From JAWKTT01 sp041398965 (lineage in GTDB: Bacteria > Planctomycetota > Planctomycetia > Planctomycetales > Planctomycetaceae): a DNA stretch of 64,000 nucleotides. The stretch lies in NCBI GenBank assembly GCA_041398965.1, contig JAWKTT010000003.1:310001-374000 (forward strand), written 5' to 3'. The position numbers were made by a program, and so were the translations under genes. This document shows, piece by piece, positions 46,450 through 55,852 of the stretch. Position 1 is the stretch's first letter. The number at the start of each line of letters is the position of its first letter. Below the pieces are notes generated by a model, which searched no databases, was not told the DNA's origin, and saw nothing but the letters and a program-made list of their open reading frames with translations.

Positions 46450-48342
46450 TTACCCGGTGATTTTTCTGGTGGCACGTCTCTGGTGAAATTCACTGGCCTG
46501 ACGCAGGAGCGCTTCCGCTTCTGCGTCAAGGTTTCGCGATCCCTCGCCGGCGGACAGTTCCACTGCCGCCTGTTGTTGAGACTGCTCTTCTCGGCGCCAT
46601 GAGAGGCTCTCGATCGACCGCCGAAGGAAAAGAGGACAGCCGTCACCAGCACTCATCTCTGCGAGCTGGTTTCGTACATTCTTTCTGCGTGCCTGTTCAT
46701 CGATCCAGACTGCAAGCTGCTTGAGTTGAGGATGCTCGATGGCACTGCAATAACGTTCAAACGTTAGTGTCTCAGAACCTGAAGCAAATTGAAGGCCAAT
46801 CACCAACAATCGCCGCAACGCCCTGTTTTGCAGCAATTCGGGCTTGACTCCTCTTTGTAAGAAGTTCACACATTCGGGGGCTGCACAGAGTGATTCTAAC
46901 AATGGTAACTCGAAAATGTCGTCCGTCGTTGCCCGGCCTTGCAGGATGCGGGCGATCTCTTCGTGAGGCTCGGGGGACTCATCAAACCCCGACGGTCGAC
47001 CAGAGTTCCCTCGTGTCGAGACACCCGAACGAATCTCCTTGTACCGGTCGCGAACCTGTTGTTCGCTCACGTGCAATCGCTGCGACAGAGCCGACAGGAG
47101 CAGACCTTCCCGGACATGCTCCGACATCTTCGGCACCACACTCAGCAGCGACAACATCTCCTCCAAGACTCGTTGACGGCCATCGACGGTCTGCAACCCG
47201 TGCTTCCGCTGAACCGCAGCAAACTTATATTCCCACGCTTCGGGAGCGGTGTCGACAAGTTGTTGAAACGCCTCGGGTCCGCGTGCTTCCAAGAACTCCG
47301 CAGGGTCCTGACCGTCGGGCAAAGTCAGGATGCGGAGGTCGGTGTCTTGGGTGAGGAAACGTTCAATCGCCCGCTCGGCCGCGTTTCGCCCCGCTTCGTC
47401 ACCGTCATAGACAAGGACCACCTTGCGAGAGAACCGCTTGAGAGTTGTGACGTGTTGATCGGTGAGAGCCGTCCCGAGTGTCCCGACAGCGTTCGCGATG
47501 CCAGCTTGATGAGCCGCGATGCAGTCGGTGTATCCCTCCGTCACAACGGCCGTCCCGGTCGCCTTGATGGCATCACGAGCCCGGTTGAGGGCATACACCA
47601 GACGACTCTTGTGGAACACAGGACTCTCGGGGCTGTTCCAGTATTTGCCATGACTGTCATCATCGCCCGGCAACACCCGACCTCCAAACGCGACTGGATT
47701 GCCCCGTTCGTCCCAGATGGGAAAGAGGACTCGGTTAACGAAGTTGTCGTAGAAACCGCCATTCTCTCGGCGACCAATCAGACGAGCGGACTCTAACTGT
47801 TCGGGCGTAAATCGTCCGCGACACTCCTGCTGCAACCAGTCCCAGTTGTTGGGGTGATAGCCCAGCTTGAACGAGGTGACAGTCTCACGAGTGAACTGTC
47901 GCGACTGCAAGTATTCTCGGGCACTCTTGGCGAGCGGTGACTCCATGAGCGTCTTGTGAAACAGGTGCTGTGCCCAAAGGAGTGCTTCCAGGATTGCCGG
48001 TTTGTCGAAGTTGCCTTCGCCCAGCTCGCGGCGTCCCATCGACTTGGGCATCTCGAGGCCGGCCGACTTGGCGAGCGATTCGAGGGCCGAGCGGAAGTCG
48101 AGGTGCGACTCCTCCATCACAAAGGTGAAGCAATCCCCCCCCGCCTGACAGGACCAGCAACGGTAGGTCTGGCGATCTGGATAGACCCGTAGCGAAGGGT
48201 TCTTGTCGTCGTGGAAGGGACAGAGGCCGACGAACTCACGACCGCCGTTGATGCTCTTGAGAGCAACACTCTCCCCAATCAACGCGACGATGTCGGTTTT
48301 CGCTCGAACGGCTTCCTTGAATTCGCCCGACAAATCCGACAA
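46450..48342 (-). CDS. dnaG: DNA primase
   Basis: 630 residues. I place the start at TTG 48342 because a GGAGG sequence lies seven bases upstream and LSDLSGEFKEAVRAKTDIV begins there. No in-frame ATG lies near, and the longer frame to 48498 adds a non-conserved Cys/Arg stretch. The CHC2-type zinc finger is CPFH...CWSC (residues ~40-65). The toprim core shows VVTEGYTDCIAAHQAG and VYDGDEAGRNAAERA. The C-terminal DnaB-binding part is divergent. It makes RNA primers at the replication fork. It is upstream of rpoD, separated by about 105 bases. Confidence 0.95.
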   Translation of the reverse strand: MSDLSGEFKEAVRAKTDIVALIGESVALKSINGGREFVGLCPFHDDKNPSLRVYPDRQTYRCWSCQAGGDCFTFVMEESHLDFRSALESLAKSAGLEMPKSMGRRELGEGNFDKPAILEALLWAQHLFHKTLMESPLAKSAREYLQSRQFTRETVTSFKLGYHPNNWDWLQQECRGRFTPEQLESARLIGRRENGGFYDNFVNRVLFPIWDERGNPVAFGGRVLPGDDDSHGKYWNSPESPVFHKSRLVYALNRARDAIKATGTAVVTEGYTDCIAAHQAGIANAVGTLGTALTDQHVTTLKRFSRKVVLVYDGDEAGRNAAERAIERFLTQDTDLRILTLPDGQDPAEFLEARGPEAFQQLVDTAPEAWEYKFAAVQRKHGLQTVDGRQRVLEEMLSLLSVVPKMSEHVREGLLLSALSQRLHVSEQQVRDRYKEIRSGVSTRGNSGRPSGFDESPEPHEEIARILQGRATTDDIFELPLLESLCAAPECVNFLQRGVKPELLQNRALRRLLVIGLQFASGSETLTFERYCSAIEHPQLKQLAVWIDEQARRKNVRNQLAEMSAGDGCPLFLRRSIESLSWRREEQSQQQAAVELSAGEGSRNLDAEAEALLRQASEFHQRRATRKITG

Positions 48343-48884
48343 AGCGTAACCTCCAGAAGACCAGCGACGACACCGGGCCAACCTGCCCCGTGGACACAAC
48401 AGACCTGTGCCAGCGCGAAAGACAACAACTGCTGTCCAAGGTGCAAAGCCTCTGAATGCGACACACGTCATTCGACACATGCCGTCGAGCGGAGACAAGT
48501 AGACAGGTGTACCAATAACACCCGAATTCCATTCCCCTCACTTTGCACCCAATCATACGACGGCCCAGCCAATGGTCAAGGAAAGTCGTGTGAAGCAACA
48601 GCAAACAACCACCCCAGCAACCCGATATCGTGCTTCACCTTATGCAAACCCGCAATCCGAAAAGTCCCCCGCCCTTCACCTGATTGCACAACTGGCAGAC
48701 TCAACGACAGCATGGGCCGGACGCCGATCAGCTCTCTCCGCGTAAGAATGACTCGCAATCTTACGACGGATTCCAGCCGAGCGAATTGAATGTCAGGGGG
48801 CGGGCTGAGATGATGGTGAGCGTGACGTCGCCGCGACGGTTGATGCACGAGTGTGAGTTCAATTGAGACTTGGGGAGAGCGAGC

Positions 48885-50060
48885 ATGGAAACCACACAAG
48901 CAGTCGAGGGTCAACCGGCAGAAAAGAGTCACCCGGGCGGACGGCGGGGGACGAAGTGGTTGATCGGGTTGCTGATCTTCGGCGTCGCGGCTGTTGGCGT
49001 CGCCATCTCGCAAGGGGGAGATGCGGTCAGTCCTGTGCGGAACGATGAGTCGGTGCTGCTCTTCCCGACGGCCGCTCACTACAACCCGAAAACTCAAGAG
49101 TGGGAAGCCGAGATTCACGGCTGGGTCTTTGAGCCGCAGAAAACCAAACTTCTCAATTCCGCTCTCATCAAACTGCTGAAGAAGTCGTTCACTCTCGATC
49201 CCGCCGCGGCATCGAGTGACATCTTCCAGGAACGGGCACAGTGGTTCCTCGTCGACAACGAAGGTGGCAAAGCGATGGTGATCGACGTCGATGGACAAAT
49301 CGCGACGTCAAAACCATCGGCCCCCAACGGCCACTTTGAAGCGACACTAAGTCTTCCGGTCGGCTCGTCGCGGCCGGCGGAAAAGCTGAGCGTGATGTCG
49401 TCGCGAACGGTGTTAAAGTCTGACGACAAGCGAGAGTTTGGGAATCAGGTGTTCCTGATCCCGGATCGGGGGATATCAGTCATCAGCGATATTGATGATA
49501 CGATCAAGGTCTCAAACGTTCGCGATCATGAAGAGCTGTGTCGTCGTACACTGTTCGAAGAGTTTGAAGCCGTTCCGGACATGGCGTCTCGATATCGAGT
49601 GTGGGCCGAAGCGGGGGCGGCCTTTCACTATGTCTCGAACAGCCCTTGGCAGTTGTACGACCCACTGGCTCAGATGCTGAAGGATGAAAAATTCCCCTCA
49701 GGGACGGTGCATCTGCGACACTTCCGGATTCAAGATGGATCATTCGTCAGCTTCTTGAAAAATGATTCTGCCTCGAAGCGTCAGATGATTGATTCGCTCC
49801 TCAAGCGTTGGCCGAATCGACAATTTGTGCTCGTGGGAGACTCGGGAGAGCGAGACCCGGAAATCTATGGCGAGGTCGCCCGAGCCTTTCCACAACAGGT
49901 GGTGTTTGTTGCGATTCGTCGGTCAACTGAAGATGATCCCCAAGGGGCGAGATTTCAATCCGCCTTTCGAGACTACCCCGCGACAAACTGGACCGTATTC
50001 GATGATGCCGCCCACCTCAACGTCCCCGTCTTTACTCAGACACATCCTGCGACTCCTTGA
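48885..50060 (+). CDS. App1-like phosphatidate phosphatase (DUF2183)
   Basis: 391 residues from ATG at 48885, preceded by GGGGAG; a TTG at 48870 is less likely. One N-terminal membrane segment (KWLIGLLIFGVAAVGVAI) anchors it. The catalytic motif of the App1/HAD-like family is SDIDDTIK (DxDxT). SNSPWQLYDPL, GSFVSFLKNDSASK and VLVGDSGERDPEIYG follow the expected order. Yeast App1 dephosphorylates phosphatidate to diacylglycerol; bacterial members are unstudied. A role in membrane lipid turnover is inferred. It is 64 bases upstream of nadD on the same strand. Confidence 0.88.
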   Translation: METTQAVEGQPAEKSHPGGRRGTKWLIGLLIFGVAAVGVAISQGGDAVSPVRNDESVLLFPTAAHYNPKTQEWEAEIHGWVFEPQKTKLLNSALIKLLKKSFTLDPAAASSDIFQERAQWFLVDNEGGKAMVIDVDGQIATSKPSAPNGHFEATLSLPVGSSRPAEKLSVMSSRTVLKSDDKREFGNQVFLIPDRGISVISDIDDTIKVSNVRDHEELCRRTLFEEFEAVPDMASRYRVWAEAGAAFHYVSNSPWQLYDPLAQMLKDEKFPSGTVHLRHFRIQDGSFVSFLKNDSASKRQMIDSLLKRWPNRQFVLVGDSGERDPEIYGEVARAFPQQVVFVAIRRSTEDDPQGARFQSAFRDYPATNWTVFDDAAHLNVPVFTQTHPATP

Positions 50061-50124
50061 AGCACTTGCGGTCTGACATCACCAAACAATTTCCGCTCTC
50101 CTCTTTTCGCCGACTCGAACATCA

Positions 50125-50763
50125 ATGCGTATTGGACTTTTCGGAGGGACGTTTGACCCGATTCACTTCGGGCACTTGCTCATGGCTGAACAGTGTCGAG
50201 AGCAGTGTCAGCTTGATGTCGTGCGGTTCATTCCTGCGTTTCAGCCTCCACACAAACCGGGGGTGCCAATCTCCCCCGCCAAGGACCGCATTGCCATGCT
50301 CGAGTTGGCACTCGCAGGAGAGCCGAAGCTGGAGGTAAGCCGCATCGAGATGGAACGAAAAGGGAAAAGCTACACGGTCGACACCCTGCGACGGCTTCAC
50401 GAAACCGAACCCGAGCACGAGTTTGTGCTCATCATCGGGGCCGATTCCCTAACCGATCTGCCGACGTGGCGCGAACCCGCGGAGATTCTGCAACTGGCGA
50501 CGATTGCCGCCGTCAATCGGGGGCGAACCGCACCCTCGCTGGACCCGATTATTGCCGCCGTCGGCGAGTCGTGCCGTCAACGGATCCAGTTGGTCGACAT
50601 GCCCGCGATCGATCTTTCAGCGACCGACATTCGGAGCCGTGTCGCTTCGGGGCGAAGTATTCGTTACATGACGCAGCGGTCTGTCGCGATGTACGTCAAA
50701 CAACACCGTCTCTATCTCACCACGCCCAACCCACAACCCGAACCGAAGGATGCTCGTTCATGA
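50125..50763 (+). CDS. nadD: Nicotinate-nucleotide adenylyltransferase
   Basis: 212 residues. The nucleotidyltransferase motif GGTFDPIHFGHL (G-x-F-x-P-x-H-x-G-H) is at the N-terminus. FIPAFQPPHK, GADSLTDLPTW and the ISSTxIR equivalent DLSATDIRSRV follow. It joins ATP and nicotinate mononucleotide to form deamido-NAD. Usually nadD neighbours rsfS; here it is followed by an overlapping small gene. Start: ATG at 50125. Confidence 0.95.
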   Translation: MRIGLFGGTFDPIHFGHLLMAEQCREQCQLDVVRFIPAFQPPHKPGVPISPAKDRIAMLELALAGEPKLEVSRIEMERKGKSYTVDTLRRLHETEPEHEFVLIIGADSLTDLPTWREPAEILQLATIAAVNRGRTAPSLDPIIAAVGESCRQRIQLVDMPAIDLSATDIRSRVASGRSIRYMTQRSVAMYVKQHRLYLTTPNPQPEPKDARS

Positions 50764-50933
50764 ATAAAAAGCAGAAGAAACAAATCGAAGCGGCCCGCAA
50801 CAAGATCGCCTCACTCAAACAGCAATTGGCCGGTGCCAAGCAACAACCCGACGACCCACAAGAACTCCCCCGCCTGCAACAAGCGATCACCAAACTGGAA
50901 GCCGAGATTCAACAGATTCAATCGCAGCCGTAA
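50760..50933 (+). CDS. 57-residue coiled-coil protein overlapping nadD
   Basis: ATG at 50760 overlaps the nadD stop (ATGA). The protein is almost entirely charged/polar helix (MNKKQKKQIEAARNKIASLK, then a Gln/Pro-rich turn and LQQAITKLEAEIQQIQSQP), with heptad-like Leu/Ile spacing consistent with a short helical hairpin. Translational coupling to nadD is likely. Function unknown. Confidence 0.7.
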   Translation: MNKKQKKQIEAARNKIASLKQQLAGAKQQPDDPQELPRLQQAITKLEAEIQQIQSQP

Positions 50934-51333
50934 CCAAGGTCTCCGCTTGATCGCTCGATGTGCCACAGCGTCCGCAACGCCCTGTGGTTCACAAGACAGT
51001 AGTCGTGTGCCGACGACATTGATCGAAACGAGATTGCGTTTTCCGGACGGTGATCCAAGACAACCGCCGCTCCCTCCCATGATCGACGCCCCAATCTTCC
51101 AGCGATTTCCCGTGGGGGAGAAGGAGCCTCGCGTCGGCTGACGCCTCCGGTTTGGGGGAGTTGCCATGTGGGGAATTCCCCCCCATATCGGCGACGGCGG
51201 TTCTGACACTCCCTAAGCGATTGCGAGATGCATTATACTTCACGGCATCATTCCGGGATCGCTGTGATGGCTGTTATCGACAGGGTCGTCGACATGGCAA
51301 TCGTTGTTGTCTTCATTTCTCTGAAGTGCTCTT
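50934..51333. other. Intergenic, promoter region expected
   Basis: 400 bases before the cytochrome-domain gene. No gene or repeat copy was recognised. An AT-rich patch (GCATTATACTTCA near 51230) resembles a -10 region but cannot be assigned. Confidence 0.35.
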
Positions 51334-53994
51334 ATGACTTCTCTCTGTTCTCGATTTGACCGACTTCATGCGTTCGCAGTGACACTCAGCATCGGATGTG
51401 TCCTGCTGGGGGGGGTAACCTGGGGGGAAGAGAATGTGACATTTGAGCCGGACGATGCTGGGTATCAGCGCGTCGTGGCTCCGTTTCTTAAGGCACATTG
51501 CGTGCGATGTCATGGTGAGAAGTTGGCCGAAGGGGAGTTTCGTGTCGACACCGAGTTGCCGAACGACTTTCTCAACCTTCGGGGTAAGGAGCGTTGGGGT
51601 GAAGTGGTCAATGTCCTCAACTCTCACGAAATGCCCCCGGAAGGGGAGCCTCAGCCCGATGTCAACGACGTCGGAAAAGTGGTCGACTGGGTTGCCGCTC
51701 AGATGGCTCGGGCAGAACTCTTGCGCCGCGATTCCGCCATCGTACTGCGGCGTCTGAATCGAGCGGAGTATCGCAATACCGTGCGTGATCTCATCGGCGT
51801 CGACTTTGACACGGCAGGCTTCCCAGAGGACCCCGCTGCAGGGGGCTTCGACAACAATGGAGGGGTGCTGAGTCTCTCGCCGTTGCAGATGGAGTTGTAC
51901 CTTGACGCAGCCCGTAGCATCCTGGACCTCGCGCTCGTCGAAGGTCCGCAACCACCATCAATTACGTGGCGATTTCAACCCGAAGTGGGAGACGGGGACT
52001 CCAGTCGAGTTGTCTACGACGGTCAACGTGCGATTGTTCACGGGGGGAAGAATCCCGTCGACGGGGACTTCAAGGTGATGCACCACGAGAGCTGGGACCG
52101 ACACCTCAACGCAAGAGACTTTCAGGTTCCCCATGCTGGCGAATACGTCGTGCGGGTTCGTGCTGCCGGAAAGGTTCCGAGTCGTGATGATGTCGTTGCT
52201 TCAGCCACGCGCGCACACGAAGCCCGCGTGCAGCAACGGATGAAGGAGCGACCAGAAGGTGAGAAGTATTACCGCGAAGAGATGAACCGTGATCTCGAAC
52301 ATTTCCGCACCGATCGGATGTACGACTATGGACCGCCACGACTCAAACTGATCCGCAACCTCGGCGGTCAACCGGTGACGATTGCCGAGTACGATGTCTC
52401 TGCCCCGTTGAAGGAGCCGGGCATCTACACGACACGCACACGCATGGAGTCGGTTAAAGCGGGACTGACCATCGAGTATGCCTATGATCTCCCCAAAGTG
52501 CTCGAAAACTTCTGGATGCAGGGGCACGACACGTTCGCCCGTCCCGAGTTGTGGGTCGACTGGTTCGAACTTGAAGGGCCACTCTACGAAAGCTGGCCTC
52601 CACCAAGTCATCAACGGATCATGGGCTCGACCGAGCTTCCTGACAACGCGACTCCCGAAATCGAACGTGTGCAGGCTCGCCGTATTCTGGCCGACTTCAT
52701 GCCCAGAGCGTATCGACGACCCGTCACTGCGGCTGAAATCGATGCAAAGTTAGCGCTCTATGATCTCGTTCGACCCGAGGCCCCGTCGTTCATCCAGGCG
52801 ATGAAAACCCCTCTCTCCTCCGTCTTGACGTCGCCGCACTTCCTGTTCCTTGTCGAGTCGAGTCCTGTCGTCCCGAAGAACAACGCGGAACAGTCTTCCC
52901 CATCCGGCTCGACCTCCACCTCGACGCTCCCCCACCGGGCCTCCTCTGTCCGACCACTCAACGACTACGAACTCGCCTGCCGACTCTCCTACTTCCTCTG
53001 GTCCACCATGCCCGACGCCAAGCTGACCCAGCTGGCGGCTCAAGGAAGTCTGCATCAACCGGATGTGCTGCGAGGCGAGTTGCGACGACTCTTGGCTGAT
53101 CCGAAGTCCGAAGCGTTCGTGAAGAATTTTTCCGGGCAATGGCTCGGCCTGCGAGAGGTCGGAGCAAACCCACCCGCGGCGGACCTGTTCCCGAGATACG
53201 ACCGACATCTCGAACTCTCCATCGTCGCCGAGTCGGAAGCCTTCTTCCGCGAAATCCTGCAACACGACCTCAATGTCACCAACTTCATCAAGTCAGACTT
53301 CGTCGTCATCAACGAACGGCTCGCCAGGTTTTACGGTATCCCCGATGTTCGCGGCGACAACTTCCGCCGCGTTGCAGTCCCTGCCGGGGTCTCTCGCGGA
53401 GGCATCCCGACACAGGCGAGCGTCCTGACGATTACCTCGAACGGAACCCGAACATCTCCAGTCAAACGGGGGACATGGATCATGAAAAACCTTCTTGGCA
53501 TCGACCCCGGACTTCCGGTCGCCAATGCCGGCGACATCGCTCCCAAGGTTCCAGGGATCGATAAGGCCACCGTCCGACAGAGACTCGAAATCCACCGCTC
53601 GCTCCCGCTGTGTGCACGGTGTCATAATAAGATCGACCCGCTCGGCTTCGCCCTCGAAAACTTCAACGCAGCCGGAGAATGGCGCACTCAGGAAGGTTTC
53701 GGCTACAAGGGCCGCATCGGTCGGGATGACCCGGTGATCGATGCATCGGCGAAAATGCTCGACGGCACCGAATTCGTCGGCGTCACCGGCTTACAAGAGG
53801 TCATGCTCAAGCAGGAAGACCTCTTCCTCCGCTGCCTCACCGAAAAACTGCTCACCTACGCCCTCGGACGAGAACTCGGCCATGCCGACCGACCCACAAC
53901 CGACCAGGCCGTCCAACACCTCAAAGAACACAACAAAACCCTGCATTCGCTCATCGAATTCATCGTGTTGTCAGAACCATTCCTGACAAAGTAA
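51334..53994 (+). CDS. DUF1587/1588/1592/1595-type planctomycete cytochrome-domain protein
   Basis: 886 residues with a signal peptide (HAFAVTLSIGCVLLGGVTWG). An N-terminal planctomycete cytochrome c-like domain has the heme motif CVRCHG. Then come DUF1587 (LRRLNRAEYRNTVRDLIG), a long insertion with a carbohydrate-binding-like segment, DUF1595 (MPRAYRRPVTAAEI), DUF1592 (LNDYELACRLSYFLWSTMPD), DUF1588 (RGGIPTQASVLTITSNGTRTS and a second CARCHN heme-like motif) and DUF1585 (LLTYALGRELGHAD). These exported proteins are numerous in planctomycetes and are usually followed by a DUF1552 partner gene, which is missing here. They are thought to act in carbohydrate degradation or electron transfer. Confidence 0.93.
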   Translation: MTSLCSRFDRLHAFAVTLSIGCVLLGGVTWGEENVTFEPDDAGYQRVVAPFLKAHCVRCHGEKLAEGEFRVDTELPNDFLNLRGKERWGEVVNVLNSHEMPPEGEPQPDVNDVGKVVDWVAAQMARAELLRRDSAIVLRRLNRAEYRNTVRDLIGVDFDTAGFPEDPAAGGFDNNGGVLSLSPLQMELYLDAARSILDLALVEGPQPPSITWRFQPEVGDGDSSRVVYDGQRAIVHGGKNPVDGDFKVMHHESWDRHLNARDFQVPHAGEYVVRVRAAGKVPSRDDVVASATRAHEARVQQRMKERPEGEKYYREEMNRDLEHFRTDRMYDYGPPRLKLIRNLGGQPVTIAEYDVSAPLKEPGIYTTRTRMESVKAGLTIEYAYDLPKVLENFWMQGHDTFARPELWVDWFELEGPLYESWPPPSHQRIMGSTELPDNATPEIERVQARRILADFMPRAYRRPVTAAEIDAKLALYDLVRPEAPSFIQAMKTPLSSVLTSPHFLFLVESSPVVPKNNAEQSSPSGSTSTSTLPHRASSVRPLNDYELACRLSYFLWSTMPDAKLTQLAAQGSLHQPDVLRGELRRLLADPKSEAFVKNFSGQWLGLREVGANPPAADLFPRYDRHLELSIVAESEAFFREILQHDLNVTNFIKSDFVVINERLARFYGIPDVRGDNFRRVAVPAGVSRGGIPTQASVLTITSNGTRTSPVKRGTWIMKNLLGIDPGLPVANAGDIAPKVPGIDKATVRQRLEIHRSLPLCARCHNKIDPLGFALENFNAAGEWRTQEGFGYKGRIGRDDPVIDASAKMLDGTEFVGVTGLQEVMLKQEDLFLRCLTEKLLTYALGRELGHADRPTTDQAVQHLKEHNKTLHSLIEFIVLSEPFLTK

Positions 53995-54136
53995 CCGACC
54001 CAGATCGGTCCTAAATCAACCCTCACCGCATCCCCTCTCGTCACCGTGATGCAGGTTCAAGTCCCCTTGGAGACGTTGACTGTCGGCTGACACACGCGAC
54101 TTCTATCCGACATTAGCAACCCGTTGAGAGACGTGG

Positions 54137-54244
54137 GTCAGATTTCTAATCTGGCAAGAGCACCTCGAACGCTTTTTCCCGAGAGGTCAAACGGCACCAG
54201 ATCAGGCTGGAAGGCCGGATTCTCGATTTTCAGCAGGCTGTTAG
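54137..54244 (+). repeat. Dispersed hairpin repeat, copy C (full)
   Basis: 108 bp. The first hairpin is GTCAGATT-TCT-AATCTGGC. The second is ATCAGGCT-GGAA-GGCCGGAT. The tail is GATTTTCAGCAGGCTGTTAG. Layout matches copies A and B. Confidence 0.75.
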
Positions 54245-54286
54245 GGACCAGAGACCGCAGATATTGACCCTTGTTATTCACTGCTT

Positions 54287-54376
54287 CTATTCAACCGGCA
54301 GCCCCAGGCGTCGGAGAAATCCAGCCGCCTTATTAAGCTTGGCGTGCGGGAAATTCTGGACGCCCGCCTCTTGCAA
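54287..54376 (-). pseudogene. Possible C-terminal relic of an unidentified protein
   Basis: The minus strand reads LQEAGVQNFPHAKLNKAAGF then LRRLGLPVE and a stop, with an in-frame TGA just upstream of the TTG codon. The composition looks protein-like, but 29 residues are too few to identify. It could be the end of a gene deleted during insertion of neighbouring repeats. Confidence 0.25.
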
Positions 54377-54533
54377 TCAATGACCTCCGATCAGACAATG
54401 CTCTTGCGAGGTCGCTGCATTTGATGCATGGGCCTCCATTGGGCGAACAGAACGACGTCGCCTCATTCGCTTCGGTTTTGGCGACTGATCTGTTCGGCGG
54501 GAATTCCGGTTTCGCTTATTCAGGGGTCGTGCG

Positions 54534-55592
54534 ATGAGAATGAATTGGTCGAAGGTATGCCTTGTCACTGCGGTGTTTTTATGCGCCGGCTCGCTATCGG
54601 AAAGGGCGCGGTCTGAAGATGAGTTCGAACTGAGCGAGTCCGTCGCAAATGCGAGGTTGCGACAACATTCGGTGATCGATTCTGCGACGAACCTGCTTCG
54701 CGCAAATTCGCTATCGAACGCCCCCGTTCCAAACGGGGTGACGCAGGGCCCCCTTCGTTCTCCTCGCGAGTTGGCGTTAGCAGCTTCGATGCAATTGAAG
54801 GCTGATGTTGAGTATGCAGCGGGTCAGCAATCCAACGCAATGTTTGGTCCACTCCGCGCCGCAGTCCGCCCCCTCCCCGAAGCTCCAGATGTCGAGGCGA
54901 TTATCGGAGGAGAGACTTGGAAAGTCATCAAGAATACTAAGTCGATACCGTACAAGGCGGTCTGCTATATCGAGGCGACATTTCCGAGTGGAAATACGTT
55001 TATCGCTACCGGCGCGTTTGTTGGCCCTCGAGTTGTGCTAACGGTCGCTCACGCGTGTTACGACTCAAGCGAGGGAGGCTTTGCCACCACATTACAGGTC
55101 TTTCCTGGCAGAAACGGGTCTTCCTCTCCCTATGGATCCCAGGTCGCCCTGTTCCCAGCCGTCCCCACTCTCTGGACCACTACGGAGGAGGATAATCGCG
55201 ACTACGACATTGCGTGGATCGTTCTCCCCGACACGACACTCCACAATAAGGTGAAATATTATTTTGGATACAAGCCAACCACCGACTCGGACCTTCGCGA
55301 TGCCAAGTTAAATATGTCAGGATACCCCGGAACAAAAGGGCAGAAGCAATACCACGAGGCAAACAAGACTGCCAAGCAGGATGTCAGTGCGATGCAATTC
55401 AAGCACTATCTAGACACGGTCGGTGGCTCCAGTGGATCGCCCATGTATCTGCTTCCGAAAGGGCGGCAAATTGTCGGGGTCAACTGTGCCGAGGTCATTC
55501 CAGGCTGGCCGTTCAACCCTTACAACATCGCGACGCGAATGACGAACGACTACTATAACATTACCAAACAATACAACACGAGTTATCACTAA
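54534..55592 (+). CDS. Exported V8-like (S1B) serine protease
   Basis: 352 residues with a signal peptide (SKVCLVTAVFLCAGSLSERA). An N-terminal ~110-residue pro-region or linker precedes a chymotrypsin-fold domain. The catalytic triad is visible as TVAHAC (His), RDYDIAWI (Asp) and VGGSSGSPM (Ser). This spacing and the GSSGSP form match staphylococcal V8/glutamyl endopeptidase-like proteins. It would cut proteins outside the cytoplasm. The gene is more AT-rich in its third positions than its neighbours, and with the adjoining repeat it may have arrived by transfer. Start: ATG at 54534 (alternative 54540). Confidence 0.88.
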   Translation: MRMNWSKVCLVTAVFLCAGSLSERARSEDEFELSESVANARLRQHSVIDSATNLLRANSLSNAPVPNGVTQGPLRSPRELALAASMQLKADVEYAAGQQSNAMFGPLRAAVRPLPEAPDVEAIIGGETWKVIKNTKSIPYKAVCYIEATFPSGNTFIATGAFVGPRVVLTVAHACYDSSEGGFATTLQVFPGRNGSSSPYGSQVALFPAVPTLWTTTEEDNRDYDIAWIVLPDTTLHNKVKYYFGYKPTTDSDLRDAKLNMSGYPGTKGQKQYHEANKTAKQDVSAMQFKHYLDTVGGSSGSPMYLLPKGRQIVGVNCAEVIPGWPFNPYNIATRMTNDYYNITKQYNTSYH

Positions 55593-55715
55593 ATCGGAAA
55601 CAGAGTCGCGTGGGGCGAACATCGGCGATGTCATAACTCACTTCGCCGACTCTACGAACTCGCTCGCAAGTCCAATCTTCTCTTGCCAAGACGCGGAATC
55701 GTGGAAAACCTAATT

Positions 55716-55751
55716 GGCACGAGCGACTGAGTGACATCAGTCGCCTGTGCC
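55716..55751. terminator. Strong hairpin between convergent genes
   Basis: GGCACGAGCGACTGA (55716-55730) pairs with TCAGTCGCCTGTGCC (55737-55751), 14 of 15 positions, loop of 6. There is no long T tract on either side (AATTAGGTTTTCC on the minus side). It lies between the protease and antiporter ends and probably terminates one or both. Confidence 0.5.
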
Positions 55752-55852
55752 ATCTGGGCCGGCGTAGACTGAGTCCCCGCGTCACGCGATTGTTACGGAG
55801 CAACACTCTTGTCAGGTTGAGCCCGCCTCCTGCAGGCCGAACCCTTGGCATT

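Larger units (their letters stand above)
53995..54533. other. Intergenic with repeat copy and a gene relic
   Basis: 539 bases. It holds the full repeat copy C (54137-54244) and a short relic of a coding sequence on the minus strand (54287-54376). The rest is unremarkable and somewhat AT-richer than the flanking genes. Confidence 0.5.

Noticed and set aside
48576..49298. Minus-strand 240-codon frame
   Set aside because: It lies opposite the start of the App1-like gene and its upstream region and has no signal, domain or plausible composition.
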